Below, piece by piece: positions 8,848-18,625 of a stretch of DNA of 64,000 nt. The notes under the pieces are model-generated. The model saw only the letters and a program-made list of their open reading frames with translations. It was not told the DNA's origin and ran no database searches. The translations under genes and the position numbers were made by a program. This DNA comes from Desulfobacula toluolica Tol2. Its GTDB lineage: Bacteria; Desulfobacterota; Desulfobacteria; Desulfobacterales; Desulfobacteraceae. How positions within the stretch are numbered: the stretch's first letter is position 1; every line of letters starts with the position of its first letter. Location of the stretch: positions 2,689,501 through 2,753,500 of the forward strand of contig NC_018645.1 in the NCBI RefSeq assembly GCF_000307105.1, in the 5' to 3' direction.

Positions 8848-9858
8848 TCACTTCAACATGATTGTTCCTTTGATTATTTCTCTATTGATTTTCCACAACA
8901 GCGATTTAATGGAATCATAGCCGCTGACGGAAATTCTAGGGATATACATCGGATGGGCATGCTTATTTACAAGTCCTGACGCTGCAAGATAACCGAATTG
9001 ATATCCGTTTTGCCGACAGCATCTTGTGACACACGAATTAGTATCACCGTTGGGGTAAGCAAAATGAATGACGGGCTGTCCCAATAATTTTTCTAAGAAT
9101 TTCTTTGATTCAACAAGATTCATTCTCAAGTCTTTAGCCGTTAGATATGTCAGAATTTCATGCCGATGAGAATGGGAGCCGAAATGGCACAATCCACTGC
9201 TTTGCATCCGGCAAATCTCGTTCTCGACAAGTGGTCGATATTTCAGGATAATCTCTTCTCTGACATCTGGAAAGTTTTTTCTAAAAAAACTAATCACCCT
9301 TTTAATTTCCGGATCTGTTGCATTTCCTTTCGTTTTTATGTCCACCAAAAGCGTTTGGATGTCATTCCAGCGTTTAAGACCTTCTGAGGGGAAAAACCGA
9401 TAATCCCGCAATCCCAGATACCGAAGATCCAGTGAAGTGATTTTATAAATTTGAATGGATGAAATGATCCAATCAAACCAAAATGGCTCGCCCGAAAGGG
9501 TATGTCCTGTGGATATGAAAAACAGTGCGGGAATCTGAAATTTCTTTAAAACAGGAAGTGCCAGTTTGTAGTTATTGACAAAACCATCGTCAAAGGTCAC
9601 CAAAAAATTTAAGGTATCTTTTCTCAAAGTATCCTTCTGAAACAGGTCTGACGGCTGAATAAACTGTCCCAGTTCCAATAACTTGCGTATTTGAAACTCA
9701 AAAGAACTCTTCTTTACCCTTAACCATGATCTGAAATCATCATCGTCACATAAATCATGATACATCAATACAACCACAACAGCATGCTTATGTGATTTAT
9801 TCATGATTATAGTTAAGGTTTGATTGCCAAGTATCTGCTTTAATTTTTTTTTTACCAT
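8848..9858 (-). CDS. polysaccharide deacetylase family protein
   Basis: 336 aa. NodB motifs are visible: VTFDDGFVNNYKLALPVLKK (catalytic Asp pair), FGSHSHRHEILTYL (zinc His residues) and IHFAYPNGDTNSCV. The ATG is followed by a run of A bases (encoding MVKKKLKQ), a potential slippage tract. There is no clear signal peptide, so it may act on lipid-linked or nucleotide-linked sugars in the cytoplasm, or be exported by other means. It lies alone between an 85-nt gap downstream and the 343-nt gap upstream, hence in a recombination-prone part of the locus. Confidence 0.87.
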   Translation of the reverse strand: MVKKKLKQILGNQTLTIIMNKSHKHAVVVVLMYHDLCDDDDFRSWLRVKKSSFEFQIRKLLELGQFIQPSDLFQKDTLRKDTLNFLVTFDDGFVNNYKLALPVLKKFQIPALFFISTGHTLSGEPFWFDWIISSIQIYKITSLDLRYLGLRDYRFFPSEGLKRWNDIQTLLVDIKTKGNATDPEIKRVISFFRKNFPDVREEIILKYRPLVENEICRMQSSGLCHFGSHSHRHEILTYLTAKDLRMNLVESKKFLEKLLGQPVIHFAYPNGDTNSCVTRCCRQNGYQFGYLAASGLVNKHAHPMYIPRISVSGYDSIKSLLWKINREIIKGTIMLK

Positions 9859-10201
9859 GGGGCCATTGCACGACCACCCCGATCAGCCGATATTAGGATG
9901 GCCGCGGTGATCACAACCACCTTTCATTATTGAAATATGGTTTAAAACCGGTGTAGTTGCACCGAAAACGACCTTGCTCTTGGAACGAATCTTTAGGGCA
10001 AATCGGTTTTCGTGTCAAGCGTATTGCTTGGGTTGATCGGATGCAACAGGCACCAAATTGTCGAAATGATCGTTTTGAAAAAATATTTAAAAAAAAAATG
10101 GCAGCGATACTGGAAACAGAAACTGGACATCGAAGGTAATTCAGCATCCGGATCGTTAAGGGCATCAATGTCCTGAACATTATCAACCATCAATTGGAAA
10201 A
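9859..10201 (-). other. 343-nt gap without a convincing gene
   Basis: Short open frames exist on both strands but none has a ribosome-binding site, a sensible composition or a family motif I recognise. The stretch is less AT-rich than the block from 10.2 kb onward and includes a long A/T homopolymer (about 10089-10099). It may be a decayed gene left at the junction between two cargo blocks. No promoter or terminator stands out. Confidence 0.4.
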
Positions 10202-11293
10202 TTAGCGCAAACGTTTACAATAGTCTTTTATGACAGCATTATATATTGCAATCTGGTTTTTTATACCTATACCCAAAGGTAGCATTTTAAAAAAATTTTG
10301 ATGTCGTGAATATATTGCACTTCTAATTGCATACTTTACATAATCTTTTGATACATCTATTATTTTTTGGTGCTTTTTATTTAATAAATGTTTTGAATAA
10401 AGATCAATTTTTTTTAAATACTTTATTTTATCAGATTCTTTTACTAAGTCAGGTATTCCATTTTCATTAATTGTACAGGGAACAATATCCACAATTTCAA
10501 CCTGATTCTTACCTAAAGCTAAATGCACTATAACTGTCCACCTTGAACCTTTATATGGTTCTGAAAAAATAAAATTACCTAAGCTATAAAAAATCAATTT
10601 ATTATTGTAAGTTTCTATTCCTTGTACAAAATGCGGATGATGACCTAATATACAATCAGCTCCTGATTCTATAATTTGATGAGACATCTCAATCATCTCA
10701 ATTGTAGGATAATGAACATGTTCATGTCCCCAGTGCATGGAAACTATTAGACAGTCAACTTTGTCTTTAAGTTCGTTTATTTCTGTAATACTTTTTTCTC
10801 TCCCCTTTTTAATAAATTTTGCAGGCCCTTCTATTCCTTTACCAGCATAACCAATATGAGGACCAAAAAGATAACTATATGAAAGAAACCCAACGGTAAT
10901 ATTATGCTTTTTTATTTTAACCGGAAATTGCCTGTTATTTATTGAATTACCACTTACTCTGATACTATGTTTTTTTAAATTTATATGTGTTTTACTAAAG
11001 GCTTTGGCACCATAATCAAATACATGATTATTCGCAATGGATAGAACGTCAAATCCAATTCTATGAAGTTCATGAGAAATAAATTCTGGTGCACAAAACG
11101 TAATGTGAGGATTTTTACCACTGAGGGGCTTTCCAACATCAGATATAGGAGTTTCCAAGTTACCAAATAAAATATCTTTTCCCCCAAAAAAAGGCTTGAT
11201 TTTTTTGGAAATAAAGTATCTTTCATGTCTTTCAATGTATTTTTTTACTTCTCTAGAGAACATCATATCGCCTACAGCAACTAATCTGATCAT
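10202..11293 (-). CDS. CapA / PgsA-like metallophosphoesterase-fold protein
   Basis: 363 aa. The motif ladder of the bacterial capsule synthesis PGA_cap family is complete: VGDMMFSREV, FGNLETPISD, SIANNHVFDYG, VSMHWGHEHVHYP, LGHHPHFVQGIE and SLGNFIFSEP. These supply metal-binding Asp, Asn and His residues of a calcineurin-like fold. Members are needed for poly-gamma-glutamate or capsule production, though the precise chemistry is unclear. No signal peptide is evident, in contrast to many family members. It begins a strongly AT-rich block and lies 2 nt from the downstream end of the GT4 gene that precedes it in the operon. Confidence 0.87.
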   Translation of the reverse strand: MIRLVAVGDMMFSREVKKYIERHERYFISKKIKPFFGGKDILFGNLETPISDVGKPLSGKNPHITFCAPEFISHELHRIGFDVLSIANNHVFDYGAKAFSKTHINLKKHSIRVSGNSINNRQFPVKIKKHNITVGFLSYSYLFGPHIGYAGKGIEGPAKFIKKGREKSITEINELKDKVDCLIVSMHWGHEHVHYPTIEMIEMSHQIIESGADCILGHHPHFVQGIETYNNKLIFYSLGNFIFSEPYKGSRWTVIVHLALGKNQVEIVDIVPCTINENGIPDLVKESDKIKYLKKIDLYSKHLLNKKHQKIIDVSKDYVKYAIRSAIYSRHQNFFKMLPLGIGIKNQIAIYNAVIKDYCKRLR

Positions 11294-11295
11294 TT

Positions 11296-12447
11296 TTAAC
11301 GCTTCCTTTTTATAATGTTCTCAAATAGAACCTTTTCAAAATTTTTTATTAATAATTTTTCAGAAAAGTGATTTTTTATTCTCTCTTTTGAATTAACCGA
11401 CATACTCTTACGCATAGTATTATTCATTATAATTTTGTGAATTGCGGATGCCAGTGCGACAGAATCCTTTGGTGGTACAATATATCCTGTTTTACCATTA
11501 ATAACACATTCAGGATTACCACCAACACCTGTAGCCACAACTGGTAAACCAGCAGTCATGGATTCTAAAACAGAATTGGACATACCCTCGCTAAGGGAAG
11601 GGATAACGGAGATATCCATTTTTTTTAAAACAAACGGAACATACTCATGAGAAATATTCCTCGTAAAAGTAATAAAATTTTCTAAGTTATTATCTTTAAT
11701 ATACTGCAAAATTTCTTCATAGTAACTTCCCTTATGATCATATACAATGCCGATAAAATAAAGGTGAAATTTAATATTATCTTTTTTTAATATATTTACT
11801 GCTTCAACCAAATATTTTTGTCCTTTTATCGGGCGTATGTTAGCAAGACAACAAATCTTAGTATATTCTTGGGATATATCACATTGAAATATATCACCAT
11901 TTTTTTGTTGGGAGGTGTTAAAATTTTTAAAATTGACTCCGTTAGGGATTACTGTTATTATATTTGGTTTTATTTTTTGTGTTTTTACTACTTGGTTTTT
12001 AACTGCAGATGAAACCGCTATAATATGAGAAAAGATATTATTAATGATACGATATGTCTTTATGTGTCTGCTTTTTAGATTATAACCCATATCACGCCTA
12101 CTTGAAATAACAACCACTCCTGTTAAAAATTTAATAACAGCACCTAAATAATCGGATTTTAAATGGTATGTAACAAGCACATCAATTTTTTTTGTTTTTA
12201 TTATTTTAACAAGTGTGAAAAGTGATTTTAAACCGTTAAATGAATTAATCTTTTTAAGAGATAAATCTTTTAAAAAGAAACCATCATTTCTCATTAAAGT
12301 AGCGAGTTCTCCACCTTTCATGCAGGAAATTAGAACTATATGCCCGCGTTTTCTCAATCCTTTTGAAAGCATGTATAAGTTCTGTTCTGCTCCGCCAGTT
12401 CTTTTTAGGAGTTCAATTAAAAACAATATTTTTAATTTTTTATACAT
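11296..12447 (-). CDS. GT4-family glycosyltransferase
   Basis: 383 aa from the ATG at 12447, which has an AAAGG Shine-Dalgarno; an in-frame TTG 18 nt upstream is rejected. The N-terminus LFLIELLKRTGGAEQNLYML has the acceptor-side glycine loop of GT4 enzymes. VIPNGVNFKNF and EGMSNSVLESMTAGLPVVAT form the donor-binding region with the E-x7-E motif intact. It should add one sugar to the EPS repeat unit. Codon choice is very AT-rich compared with the 15-25 kb genes, suggesting later acquisition together with its neighbours. Confidence 0.9.
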   Translation of the reverse strand: MYKKLKILFLIELLKRTGGAEQNLYMLSKGLRKRGHIVLISCMKGGELATLMRNDGFFLKDLSLKKINSFNGLKSLFTLVKIIKTKKIDVLVTYHLKSDYLGAVIKFLTGVVVISSRRDMGYNLKSRHIKTYRIINNIFSHIIAVSSAVKNQVVKTQKIKPNIITVIPNGVNFKNFNTSQQKNGDIFQCDISQEYTKICCLANIRPIKGQKYLVEAVNILKKDNIKFHLYFIGIVYDHKGSYYEEILQYIKDNNLENFITFTRNISHEYVPFVLKKMDISVIPSLSEGMSNSVLESMTAGLPVVATGVGGNPECVINGKTGYIVPPKDSVALASAIHKIIMNNTMRKSMSVNSKERIKNHFSEKLLIKNFEKVLFENIIKRKR

Positions 12448-12612
12448 AATGAGACCTTTACACAACCAACATGATTCGGATGGTTGATGCTCTATTTTTC
12501 CTATAACCTCCCCCTACAGCCCCTCCGAAACCACCCAACCCAAGGCAGGAATGATAAAAAAAATACTAATTCATTTTGTTCTATACACGGCAATATCTAT
12601 ATTCTTATTGAG

Positions 12613-13794
12613 TTATTCGTTGTAATTCTTTTTTTTAAAGAAATAGCGAACCAATTGATTAACATGAAAAACGAAAGGCATTGGATCATCGGTTGAATAG
12701 TAGGCTTCGATTCTATTCCCTCTAACGGATTTAATCCATTGAAAAATAGTTTTACGATTAAATAATACATCTTTTTTTACACAAAAGTTTTTAAAATCAC
12801 TTATAATATCGACCCATTTAATGCACATTTTATTATCTTTGTAAACATCTATAGGATGACCCAACAAATCAGAATATGCAATTTGGGCAAAATTGATTCC
12901 GGCTTTAGTAGGTAAGCTATTTTGTACCCATGGTCTAGTATTAATTTCAATTACTTTAAATTCATTATCATTTAAATCATATGCATATTCTATCTCGCAT
13001 AAACCTTGATATTTAATTTTCTTCAAGAAGTCTAAAATAATGTTACCATAGTTTTTCACAGAAATATCATTGCAAGTTTGAACCAGAGTGCCGATTCCAA
13101 AATCTGGGTTTTGGTGTAATTTTTCTGTAAAATAGGTGGCTTTGATATTAGAATTACGGTCTATATATGCATATGCTGAATATTGAGCCTTAAGGTTAAG
13201 CAATTCTTGTGTAATGCAGTCAATATTTAAGCGAAGAAGCTTAAGTGCGACTTGTTTATACATTTCACGAGTATCTATTTTAATTGCCTTTTTTCCAAGC
13301 TTTTGCAAACTCCTAAATCCCACAGGTTTAAAAATACATGGAAATTTAATGAGGTCTAAATTGTCATTTAAAGATGTTTTATCTGAAAAAATTTTTGGGT
13401 GGGCAATATGATAGGCGCTGAATAATTTGTAAATCCGGGCCTTGTTATTAATAGTCTCGATAATATTATCACAGGGGTTAGAGAATAAATAATTTTTTTT
13501 CAAGACATTTGAGTGTTCAGAAATAAACAATACAAACTCATCAGATGTGGGAAATAAAACTTGTTTGTGATCTGAATGGCGATTATTGAAATAAAGGAAT
13601 TTAAGTAATTGGTCTTTATCAGCAACAACTATTTTTTTGTTGCAATAGCGAGATTTGAATCCAACCTGCTTAGAATCAAAATCGATTCCTATAACAAGTA
13701 TATTGCTGCGGCCAAGATTTCTAGCCACATGTAATCCTGTGATATTCATGCCCAAGATTATTGCTTCTACACTTTTTGATTTAATATTATTCAT
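12613..13794 (-). CDS. ATP-grasp carboxylate ligase-like protein
   Basis: 393 aa. The start at 13794 is chosen because its ATG overlaps the upstream stop as ATGA; a longer frame to 13872 would run through the upstream gene. Residues 1-~90 form a pre-ATP-grasp Rossmann half (AIILGMNITGLHVARNLGRS). The ATP-grasp core shows FPCIFKPVGFRSLQKLGKKA and the metal-binding region CEIEYAYDLNDNEFKVIEIN, then TRPW. It resembles carbamoyl-phosphate-synthase-like ligases that attach amino acids or other amines to carboxylates. With the GNAT gene beside it, it may decorate a uronic acid in the EPS; that is inference. Confidence 0.82.
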   Translation of the reverse strand: MNNIKSKSVEAIILGMNITGLHVARNLGRSNILVIGIDFDSKQVGFKSRYCNKKIVVADKDQLLKFLYFNNRHSDHKQVLFPTSDEFVLFISEHSNVLKKNYLFSNPCDNIIETINNKARIYKLFSAYHIAHPKIFSDKTSLNDNLDLIKFPCIFKPVGFRSLQKLGKKAIKIDTREMYKQVALKLLRLNIDCITQELLNLKAQYSAYAYIDRNSNIKATYFTEKLHQNPDFGIGTLVQTCNDISVKNYGNIILDFLKKIKYQGLCEIEYAYDLNDNEFKVIEINTRPWVQNSLPTKAGINFAQIAYSDLLGHPIDVYKDNKMCIKWVDIISDFKNFCVKKDVLFNRKTIFQWIKSVRGNRIEAYYSTDDPMPFVFHVNQLVRYFFKKKNYNE

Positions 13795-14396
13795 ATAACG
13801 ATTTTTTTGATTCCGATTAAAAGTCGGATCATAAAAATTTTGATTGAATAACATTTCCCAATAATTCTCCAACTTAAATTTAAATACATATTAACGGATG
13901 CTTTGTTCCAAGTATAAATAATTCCAACAAATTCTTTATATCCATCTGATTTTAAGATTTGCATCATTTTGGACATTAATAATTGTCCTAATCCTTTTTT
14001 CCTATGAGATGCAGAAATATATGAATTAAAACTAAATGCTTTTGACTTTTTAAGAGTGATATTTTTTTTAAATTCAGGAATATAAACATTGTTGATTCCA
14101 CTCCAGGACCAACCAACAATTGAATCCTCGTATTCTAATACAATAAAATAATATCCATGAATCAGTCTTTTCTTTACTTCATCTATATCAAATGGTGGTT
14201 TAAAATCCATTTTCATAATCGCCTTATTAATCGCGTGAATATCATATGACTTAACGTTTGTTATTTGCTTAACAGTATACTTAGGATGTTCAACATTAAA
14301 TTTCAGAGGATCAATCTTGAATAATGTTTCAAGATTGACATAAATGATAAAAAATTTTTTAATATCAAAAAAATTTTTTATATTTATAGTGATCAT
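13791..14396 (-). CDS. GNAT-family N-acetyltransferase
   Basis: 201 aa. The acetyl-CoA binding block ISASHRKKGLGQLLMSKMMQ (Q/R-x-x-G-x-G/A loop) is followed by the GNAT C-terminal pattern YTWNKASVNMYLNLSWRIIG. The N-terminal ~40 residues are extra. It likely acetylates an amino group of a small molecule or sugar. The last codon overlaps the next start as ATGA, so it is coupled to the ATP-grasp gene. A 162-nt stretch without a gene precedes it. AT-rich codon use matches the 10.2-14.4 kb block. Confidence 0.83.
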   Translation of the reverse strand: MITINIKNFFDIKKFFIIYVNLETLFKIDPLKFNVEHPKYTVKQITNVKSYDIHAINKAIMKMDFKPPFDIDEVKKRLIHGYYFIVLEYEDSIVGWSWSGINNVYIPEFKKNITLKKSKAFSFNSYISASHRKKGLGQLLMSKMMQILKSDGYKEFVGIIYTWNKASVNMYLNLSWRIIGKCYSIKIFMIRLLIGIKKIVI

Positions 14397-14558
14397 AACT
14401 CAACTTTCGGGATTGATTCCCAAAACAATCGATTGAATTCTCCGGCCTATCGAGACCCTTGCTGACATCCAAGTTTATTCCGACAAAAACCCCATGAAAA
14501 GATACTATGGTCGAGATATTTTTTTATACAAACGCAATTATAAGAACAGGTAAAGTAA

Positions 14559-15725
14559 TTAAAAACCGTTTTTCACCCATTGAAATACTTTGCTTTTTGC
14601 CGACAACAAAAAGGGATGTTTTTCAATATTTGGTAGAATCGCAAGCATCAGAAATGCTAAAGAACGTCCTTTTAAATTATTATTGAAAATTGTCATTCCT
14701 TTTCTCTGTTTTTGAGTGGGTGTCCAGTCTTTTTTATAAGGCTCGTCCCCCCTTATCGTATGTATAATTCCAGCATTTTCCTTATCAATTATATACTGCA
14801 TAAGTTCTGATCGTAAAATTGTTGTTGGACTAAATTTACTATATTCAAGGTCATAAACGGATTCCAGAAAGTAAACTGAATTTTTATAATTCATACGAAT
14901 GTGGCATGATATGGGTAAATTATTAAAAAAAAGGATCGCAAACCTCAGCCATCCTTTTTCCATAGCAGATTTTCTAAGTTCCTTTAAAAAAAAATTGTCC
15001 TTTTCAGGATGTTTCCAACTATGCTCTCTAACATAATTATAGATGCGTATATAATCATCAAATTTATTTTTATTTGTACCATTTTCAAAACGCAAATCAC
15101 CTTTACCTTGCAATCTTCGTTTTCTTTTTCCCAGCTCTTTTCTAATATTTTTAGAGCGTTTCTGAAGGTATTCACACCCTGAATAGCTTATTTTTTCCAA
15201 CACCCAATCATTGTAACAAAAATATTCTCTTCGTTTGAATCCAATCGTATTTGCCACATTTTTCAAAATATTAAAATAATGATCTTCTTCAGGTATGGAA
15301 TCCAATTCCATAATATCCCAATCTCTGTAAACATCAAAAAAGAAACGAAAAATCTTTAACAGACAATCAGACATCACTCTGATATCATGGTCTTTATAGA
15401 TGATATTTTTAATAGGGGAATGAATATTTCCAAGCAAAGAAACAATTCTGGCTTTCAAGTTTTTTTTAAAAAAGATTGATTTTATATGCAATGGTGCAAT
15501 AGCAACAACCCTATCCTGCTGATAAAGCAATAAAATAAAAAGTTCGTTATCTTTCAGGAAGTGCTTTATCCATATTCTAAACCAGTCAAAACACAAAAAT
15601 GGCATATGTGTTTTCTGGTTTTCGAGCAGTTCGTCCCATACCGTTCTTAATTGATAAAAACTTTCCAGGTCAGAAACCACTCTGATGGAATATCCATCCG
15701 CTAAATGATATAGTTTTTCATTCAT
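14559..15725 (-). CDS. FemAB/BioF2-like GNAT acetyltransferase (paralogue)
   Basis: 388 aa. Shared landmarks with the 7605-8762 product are FLCFDWFRIWIKHFL near the N-terminus, MELDSIPEEDHYF in the middle, and IIHTIRGDEPYKKDW near the C-terminus, where the duplicated GNAT fold binds the acyl donor. The arginine-rich helix KRSKNIRKELGKRKRRLQGK sits between the two halves. It is probably an acyltransferase acting on the EPS precursor. It follows the decarboxylase gene after 40 nt and is separated from the next gene by 162 nt with no recognisable content. Confidence 0.8.
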   Translation of the reverse strand: MNEKLYHLADGYSIRVVSDLESFYQLRTVWDELLENQKTHMPFLCFDWFRIWIKHFLKDNELFILLLYQQDRVVAIAPLHIKSIFFKKNLKARIVSLLGNIHSPIKNIIYKDHDIRVMSDCLLKIFRFFFDVYRDWDIMELDSIPEEDHYFNILKNVANTIGFKRREYFCYNDWVLEKISYSGCEYLQKRSKNIRKELGKRKRRLQGKGDLRFENGTNKNKFDDYIRIYNYVREHSWKHPEKDNFFLKELRKSAMEKGWLRFAILFFNNLPISCHIRMNYKNSVYFLESVYDLEYSKFSPTTILRSELMQYIIDKENAGIIHTIRGDEPYKKDWTPTQKQRKGMTIFNNNLKGRSLAFLMLAILPNIEKHPFLLSAKSKVFQWVKNGF

Positions 15726-15765
15726 TGCATTCCGTATTTTTTGCAGATAAAATCACAGCAACAAT

Positions 15766-17028
15766 TCAAGTAAAATCCATTATGGCTTTTCGTTTTCTGA
15801 TGACGCGGATATCATGATCACAAACCATCAATTCCAAGGGGGTTTTGTGTCCCAAGAAAAGAAGAGGACTGGAACTTAAGCCATAGCTCCCCGAATTTAA
15901 AAAACCAATCAGATGGCCCACCACAGGCGTTTCCACTGAAACTTTTTTCCCCATCAAATCCAGGGGCGTACACAAAGGCCCCACTAAATTACAGGTCATT
16001 ATAGGAGCCATGGGGGCTGAAAAATTTTTTACAATGTAATTTTTTCTCAACAATGCCCCCAGGTTTCCGGAGGCTGCCAGGTGGTGATTCATGCCACCGT
16101 CCAGCACAAAAAAATATTCCCCTCGTGACATTTTTTCGCTGACCACACGCGTAACATAAATGCCTGCAGAGCTGACAAGATACCGCCCCAATTCAATTAC
16201 AAAACGAGGCGTATCTTTCACTGATTCTTTATAGGCCTCAATGGGTGCCTTTATTGAAGAGGCAATTTTATTCAGATCAATGCCCACATTCTCATTGTAA
16301 TAGGAGACCCCGAAACCACCGCCGAAATTTATCCAACGGCACTCAACCCCATATTCTTTTTTTAACTGCCAGGCAATTTCAAGGGTGTTTATAATATTTT
16401 TCGACAAAGCCTCTTCGTTCATGCACTGAGAGCCGGCGTAAACATGAATGCCCTGAAAATTAAAAATATCAGGGGCACTTTTTATATATTCAATTGCGCC
16501 GCCTATATGTTCTTCATCAATGCCGAACTGTGTGGCCTTGCCCCCCATTTTCACTGCAAACTCATTGATGAGAAGTTTCGGGTTAATGCGAACAGCAATG
16601 TTTGCCCGAGCCCCCAGTCGTGGAACATTTTTTTTTATATCTTCAAGCTCTCTTATGGACTCAACACTGATGATACCTACTTCGCTTTTAATAGCTGCCT
16701 CAATGTCCTGTTTCGTCTTCCCGGGTCCTGCATAGCTCAACCGGGCTGCCTCATATCCGGATATCAGTGCCTGGTTCATTTCTCCCTCCGAGGAAATATC
16801 GAGGCCGTCAACTTCCTCTCTTATTTCTTTCAATATCTCCAGGTTGGGGTTGGCCTTCATGGCATAGAACAGGGAGAGGTTGTTTCCAAATGCCTTTTTG
16901 AAGCCGGATATTTTCTGCTTGATGGTCTCCAGATCGTAAAGGTAAAAGGGTGTTTCGAACTCATCTGCCAGATCTTCAAAACAAACATCTCTCAGATACA
17001 GTTTCCCATTTCGTTCTTTAAGCTTCAT
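15766..17028 (-). CDS. PLP-dependent decarboxylase, exosortase A system-associated
   Basis: 420 aa from the ATG at 17028 (GTGAG Shine-Dalgarno); the 78 upstream codons overlap the acyl-CoA ligase and are not native. It is an alanine-racemase-fold group IV decarboxylase: the PLP Lys lies in LSLFYAMKANPNLEILKEI, the phosphate loop in WINFGGGFGVSYY, and the second-subunit Cys in CNLVGPLCTPLDL. Relatives include diaminopimelate and ornithine decarboxylases and the exosortase-associated family TIGR03099. With the acyl-CoA ligase and ACP just upstream it makes a conserved module, probably preparing an aminoacyl-derived modification for EPS. The substrate amino acid is unknown. Confidence 0.92.
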   Translation of the reverse strand: MKLKERNGKLYLRDVCFEDLADEFETPFYLYDLETIKQKISGFKKAFGNNLSLFYAMKANPNLEILKEIREEVDGLDISSEGEMNQALISGYEAARLSYAGPGKTKQDIEAAIKSEVGIISVESIRELEDIKKNVPRLGARANIAVRINPKLLINEFAVKMGGKATQFGIDEEHIGGAIEYIKSAPDIFNFQGIHVYAGSQCMNEEALSKNIINTLEIAWQLKKEYGVECRWINFGGGFGVSYYNENVGIDLNKIASSIKAPIEAYKESVKDTPRFVIELGRYLVSSAGIYVTRVVSEKMSRGEYFFVLDGGMNHHLAASGNLGALLRKNYIVKNFSAPMAPIMTCNLVGPLCTPLDLMGKKVSVETPVVGHLIGFLNSGSYGLSSSPLLFLGHKTPLELMVCDHDIRVIRKRKAIMDFT

Positions 17029-17035
17029 TTTTTTC

Positions 17036-18625
17036 TCACGCCTGTTTGTTTGGTTTACTCTGCGGCCCCTTTTCGATCCATTTTTGTTTAATAAAGGCAC
17101 GATCAACTTTATCATTTGCTGTTTTTTTAAATTCATTTTCAAAATATATTTCATGCGGAACCATATAAGCAGGAAGGGTCTTCCTGCATGCCTGAAGAAC
17201 TGCCGGTTTTTCAAGCTGCCGGTTGCCTGTCTCAAGGACAGCAACAATATTCTGATCACCACTTTGCATAGACCTGCTGAAAACTACAGCACTTGCCACA
17301 TCCGGTATGGCAACCAGGCCTTCCTCTATTTCGGTGGGACTGATCCTGTAACCGGAGGTTTTAATCATCTCATCCCTTCTTGAAACAAAATACAGAAACC
17401 CTTGCTCGTCTTTTTTTACGATATCCCCGGAATATACCACCCTATCATCCAGGTGATCCTGACCTCCCGATAATGGGTTTTTTCTGAAAACCGCCCTTGT
17501 TTTTTCAGGATCGTTCCAGTATCCCCTAGTTACCAACGCCCCCCTGTGTACCAGTTCCCCTGGCTCCCCTGGCGCGCATTCCAGGCCATCCTTGTTGATA
17601 ACCATTATTTCAACGTTGGGGATGGCCTTTCCCATGGAATCAGGGTGCCTGTCCAACTCTTCCGGCGGAAGATATGTGCTTCTGAAGGCTTCGGTAAGTC
17701 CATACATCAGGTAGATCGCTGTATCCGGGAAAAAATCACGCATCTTATCAACAATGCTTCTGGGTACCTTTCCGCCCGTATTGGTAATATACCTCAGATC
17801 TGGAAAGTGCTGCCTGGATTTTGCACCATATTTTTCATTCAACAACTTGGACCATATTGGAATCATACCTGCAAAACCGGTTATTTTCTCTTCCCGCAAT
17901 ACTTTTAAAAGGTCGTTTGGAAGGAAAAAATGGTGCATCACAAGTGTGGCACCACACAAGATCGAACTGGTCGCCTGGTTGAGGCCATAATCAAAATTAA
18001 ACGGCAGTACACTGATCAGCCTGTCCGTTTGTAATATTCTAAGATAATCACTTACAATTGTGGCACCATCCACTACGGTTCGGTGAGGAACAACAACACC
18101 CTTTGGCAGCCCGGTGGAACCTGATGTATAAATAAGACAGGCGGTATCATCTGAAACCTGTTCAATCCGGCTGTTATCTGCAGCCAGGGACGTTTTGACC
18201 TGCTGCCACACGGGATGGGAAGTTTCAATTTTTGTCCTGTCCATGAAAAGAAACTGTTTTGGTTTGTCAATTGAGTTTGCCTGAAAGATTTTTCCCGTGG
18301 TAATCAACAGCTTAATATCGCAATCGCTGATTATATGATCAATTTGATTTTTTTTGAGTATCGGATTTAAAAATACAAAGATACCACCGGCCATTGATAT
18401 GCCGAACATACTTATCAATTGCTCTATCGATTTTTCCAATAATATACCGACGCGATCACCCTTTTTAATGCCCAAAGCGATCAGCAGACCTTTCATTTTC
18501 AATGAATCTTCATATAATTCAGCGTATGTGATGCTTCTTTCCTTCTGTTTTGCGGCCTCTTTTTCCAGATATTTGGCAGCACTGTCCTCCAACAAATGGC
18601 CTACAAGATAGGGACGCAAACTCAT
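17036..18625 (-). CDS. acyl-CoA ligase (AMP-forming), exosortase A system-associated
   Basis: 529 aa. The adenylate-forming superfamily motifs are intact: phosphate loop CLIYTSGSTGLPKGVVVPH, hinge region YSGDIVKKDEQGFLYFVSRR and DEMIKTSGYRISPTEIE. It resembles TIGR03098 enzymes of PEP-CTERM/exosortase loci. It likely activates a carboxylate or amino acid as an acyl-AMP and loads it on the small acyl carrier protein encoded immediately upstream, whose stop overlaps this start (ATGA). The PLP decarboxylase follows after 7 nt, so all three should be made together. Confidence 0.92.
   Translation of the reverse strand: MSLRPYLVGHLLEDSAAKYLEKEAAKQKERSITYAELYEDSLKMKGLLIALGIKKGDRVGILLEKSIEQLISMFGISMAGGIFVFLNPILKKNQIDHIISDCDIKLLITTGKIFQANSIDKPKQFLFMDRTKIETSHPVWQQVKTSLAADNSRIEQVSDDTACLIYTSGSTGLPKGVVVPHRTVVDGATIVSDYLRILQTDRLISVLPFNFDYGLNQATSSILCGATLVMHHFFLPNDLLKVLREEKITGFAGMIPIWSKLLNEKYGAKSRQHFPDLRYITNTGGKVPRSIVDKMRDFFPDTAIYLMYGLTEAFRSTYLPPEELDRHPDSMGKAIPNVEIMVINKDGLECAPGEPGELVHRGALVTRGYWNDPEKTRAVFRKNPLSGGQDHLDDRVVYSGDIVKKDEQGFLYFVSRRDEMIKTSGYRISPTEIEEGLVAIPDVASAVVFSRSMQSGDQNIVAVLETGNRQLEKPAVLQACRKTLPAYMVPHEIYFENEFKKTANDKVDRAFIKQKWIEKGPQSKPNKQA

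Noticed and set aside
9911-10193. Short open frames on both strands in the 9.9-10.2 kb gap
   Set aside because: No ribosome-binding site, no recognisable motif and unlikely composition; a transposase remnant was considered but nothing supports it.
17029-17262. N-terminal 78-codon extension of the PLP decarboxylase
   Set aside because: It overlaps the acyl-CoA ligase end in another frame and is absent from the family; the ATG at 17028 has a ribosome-binding site.
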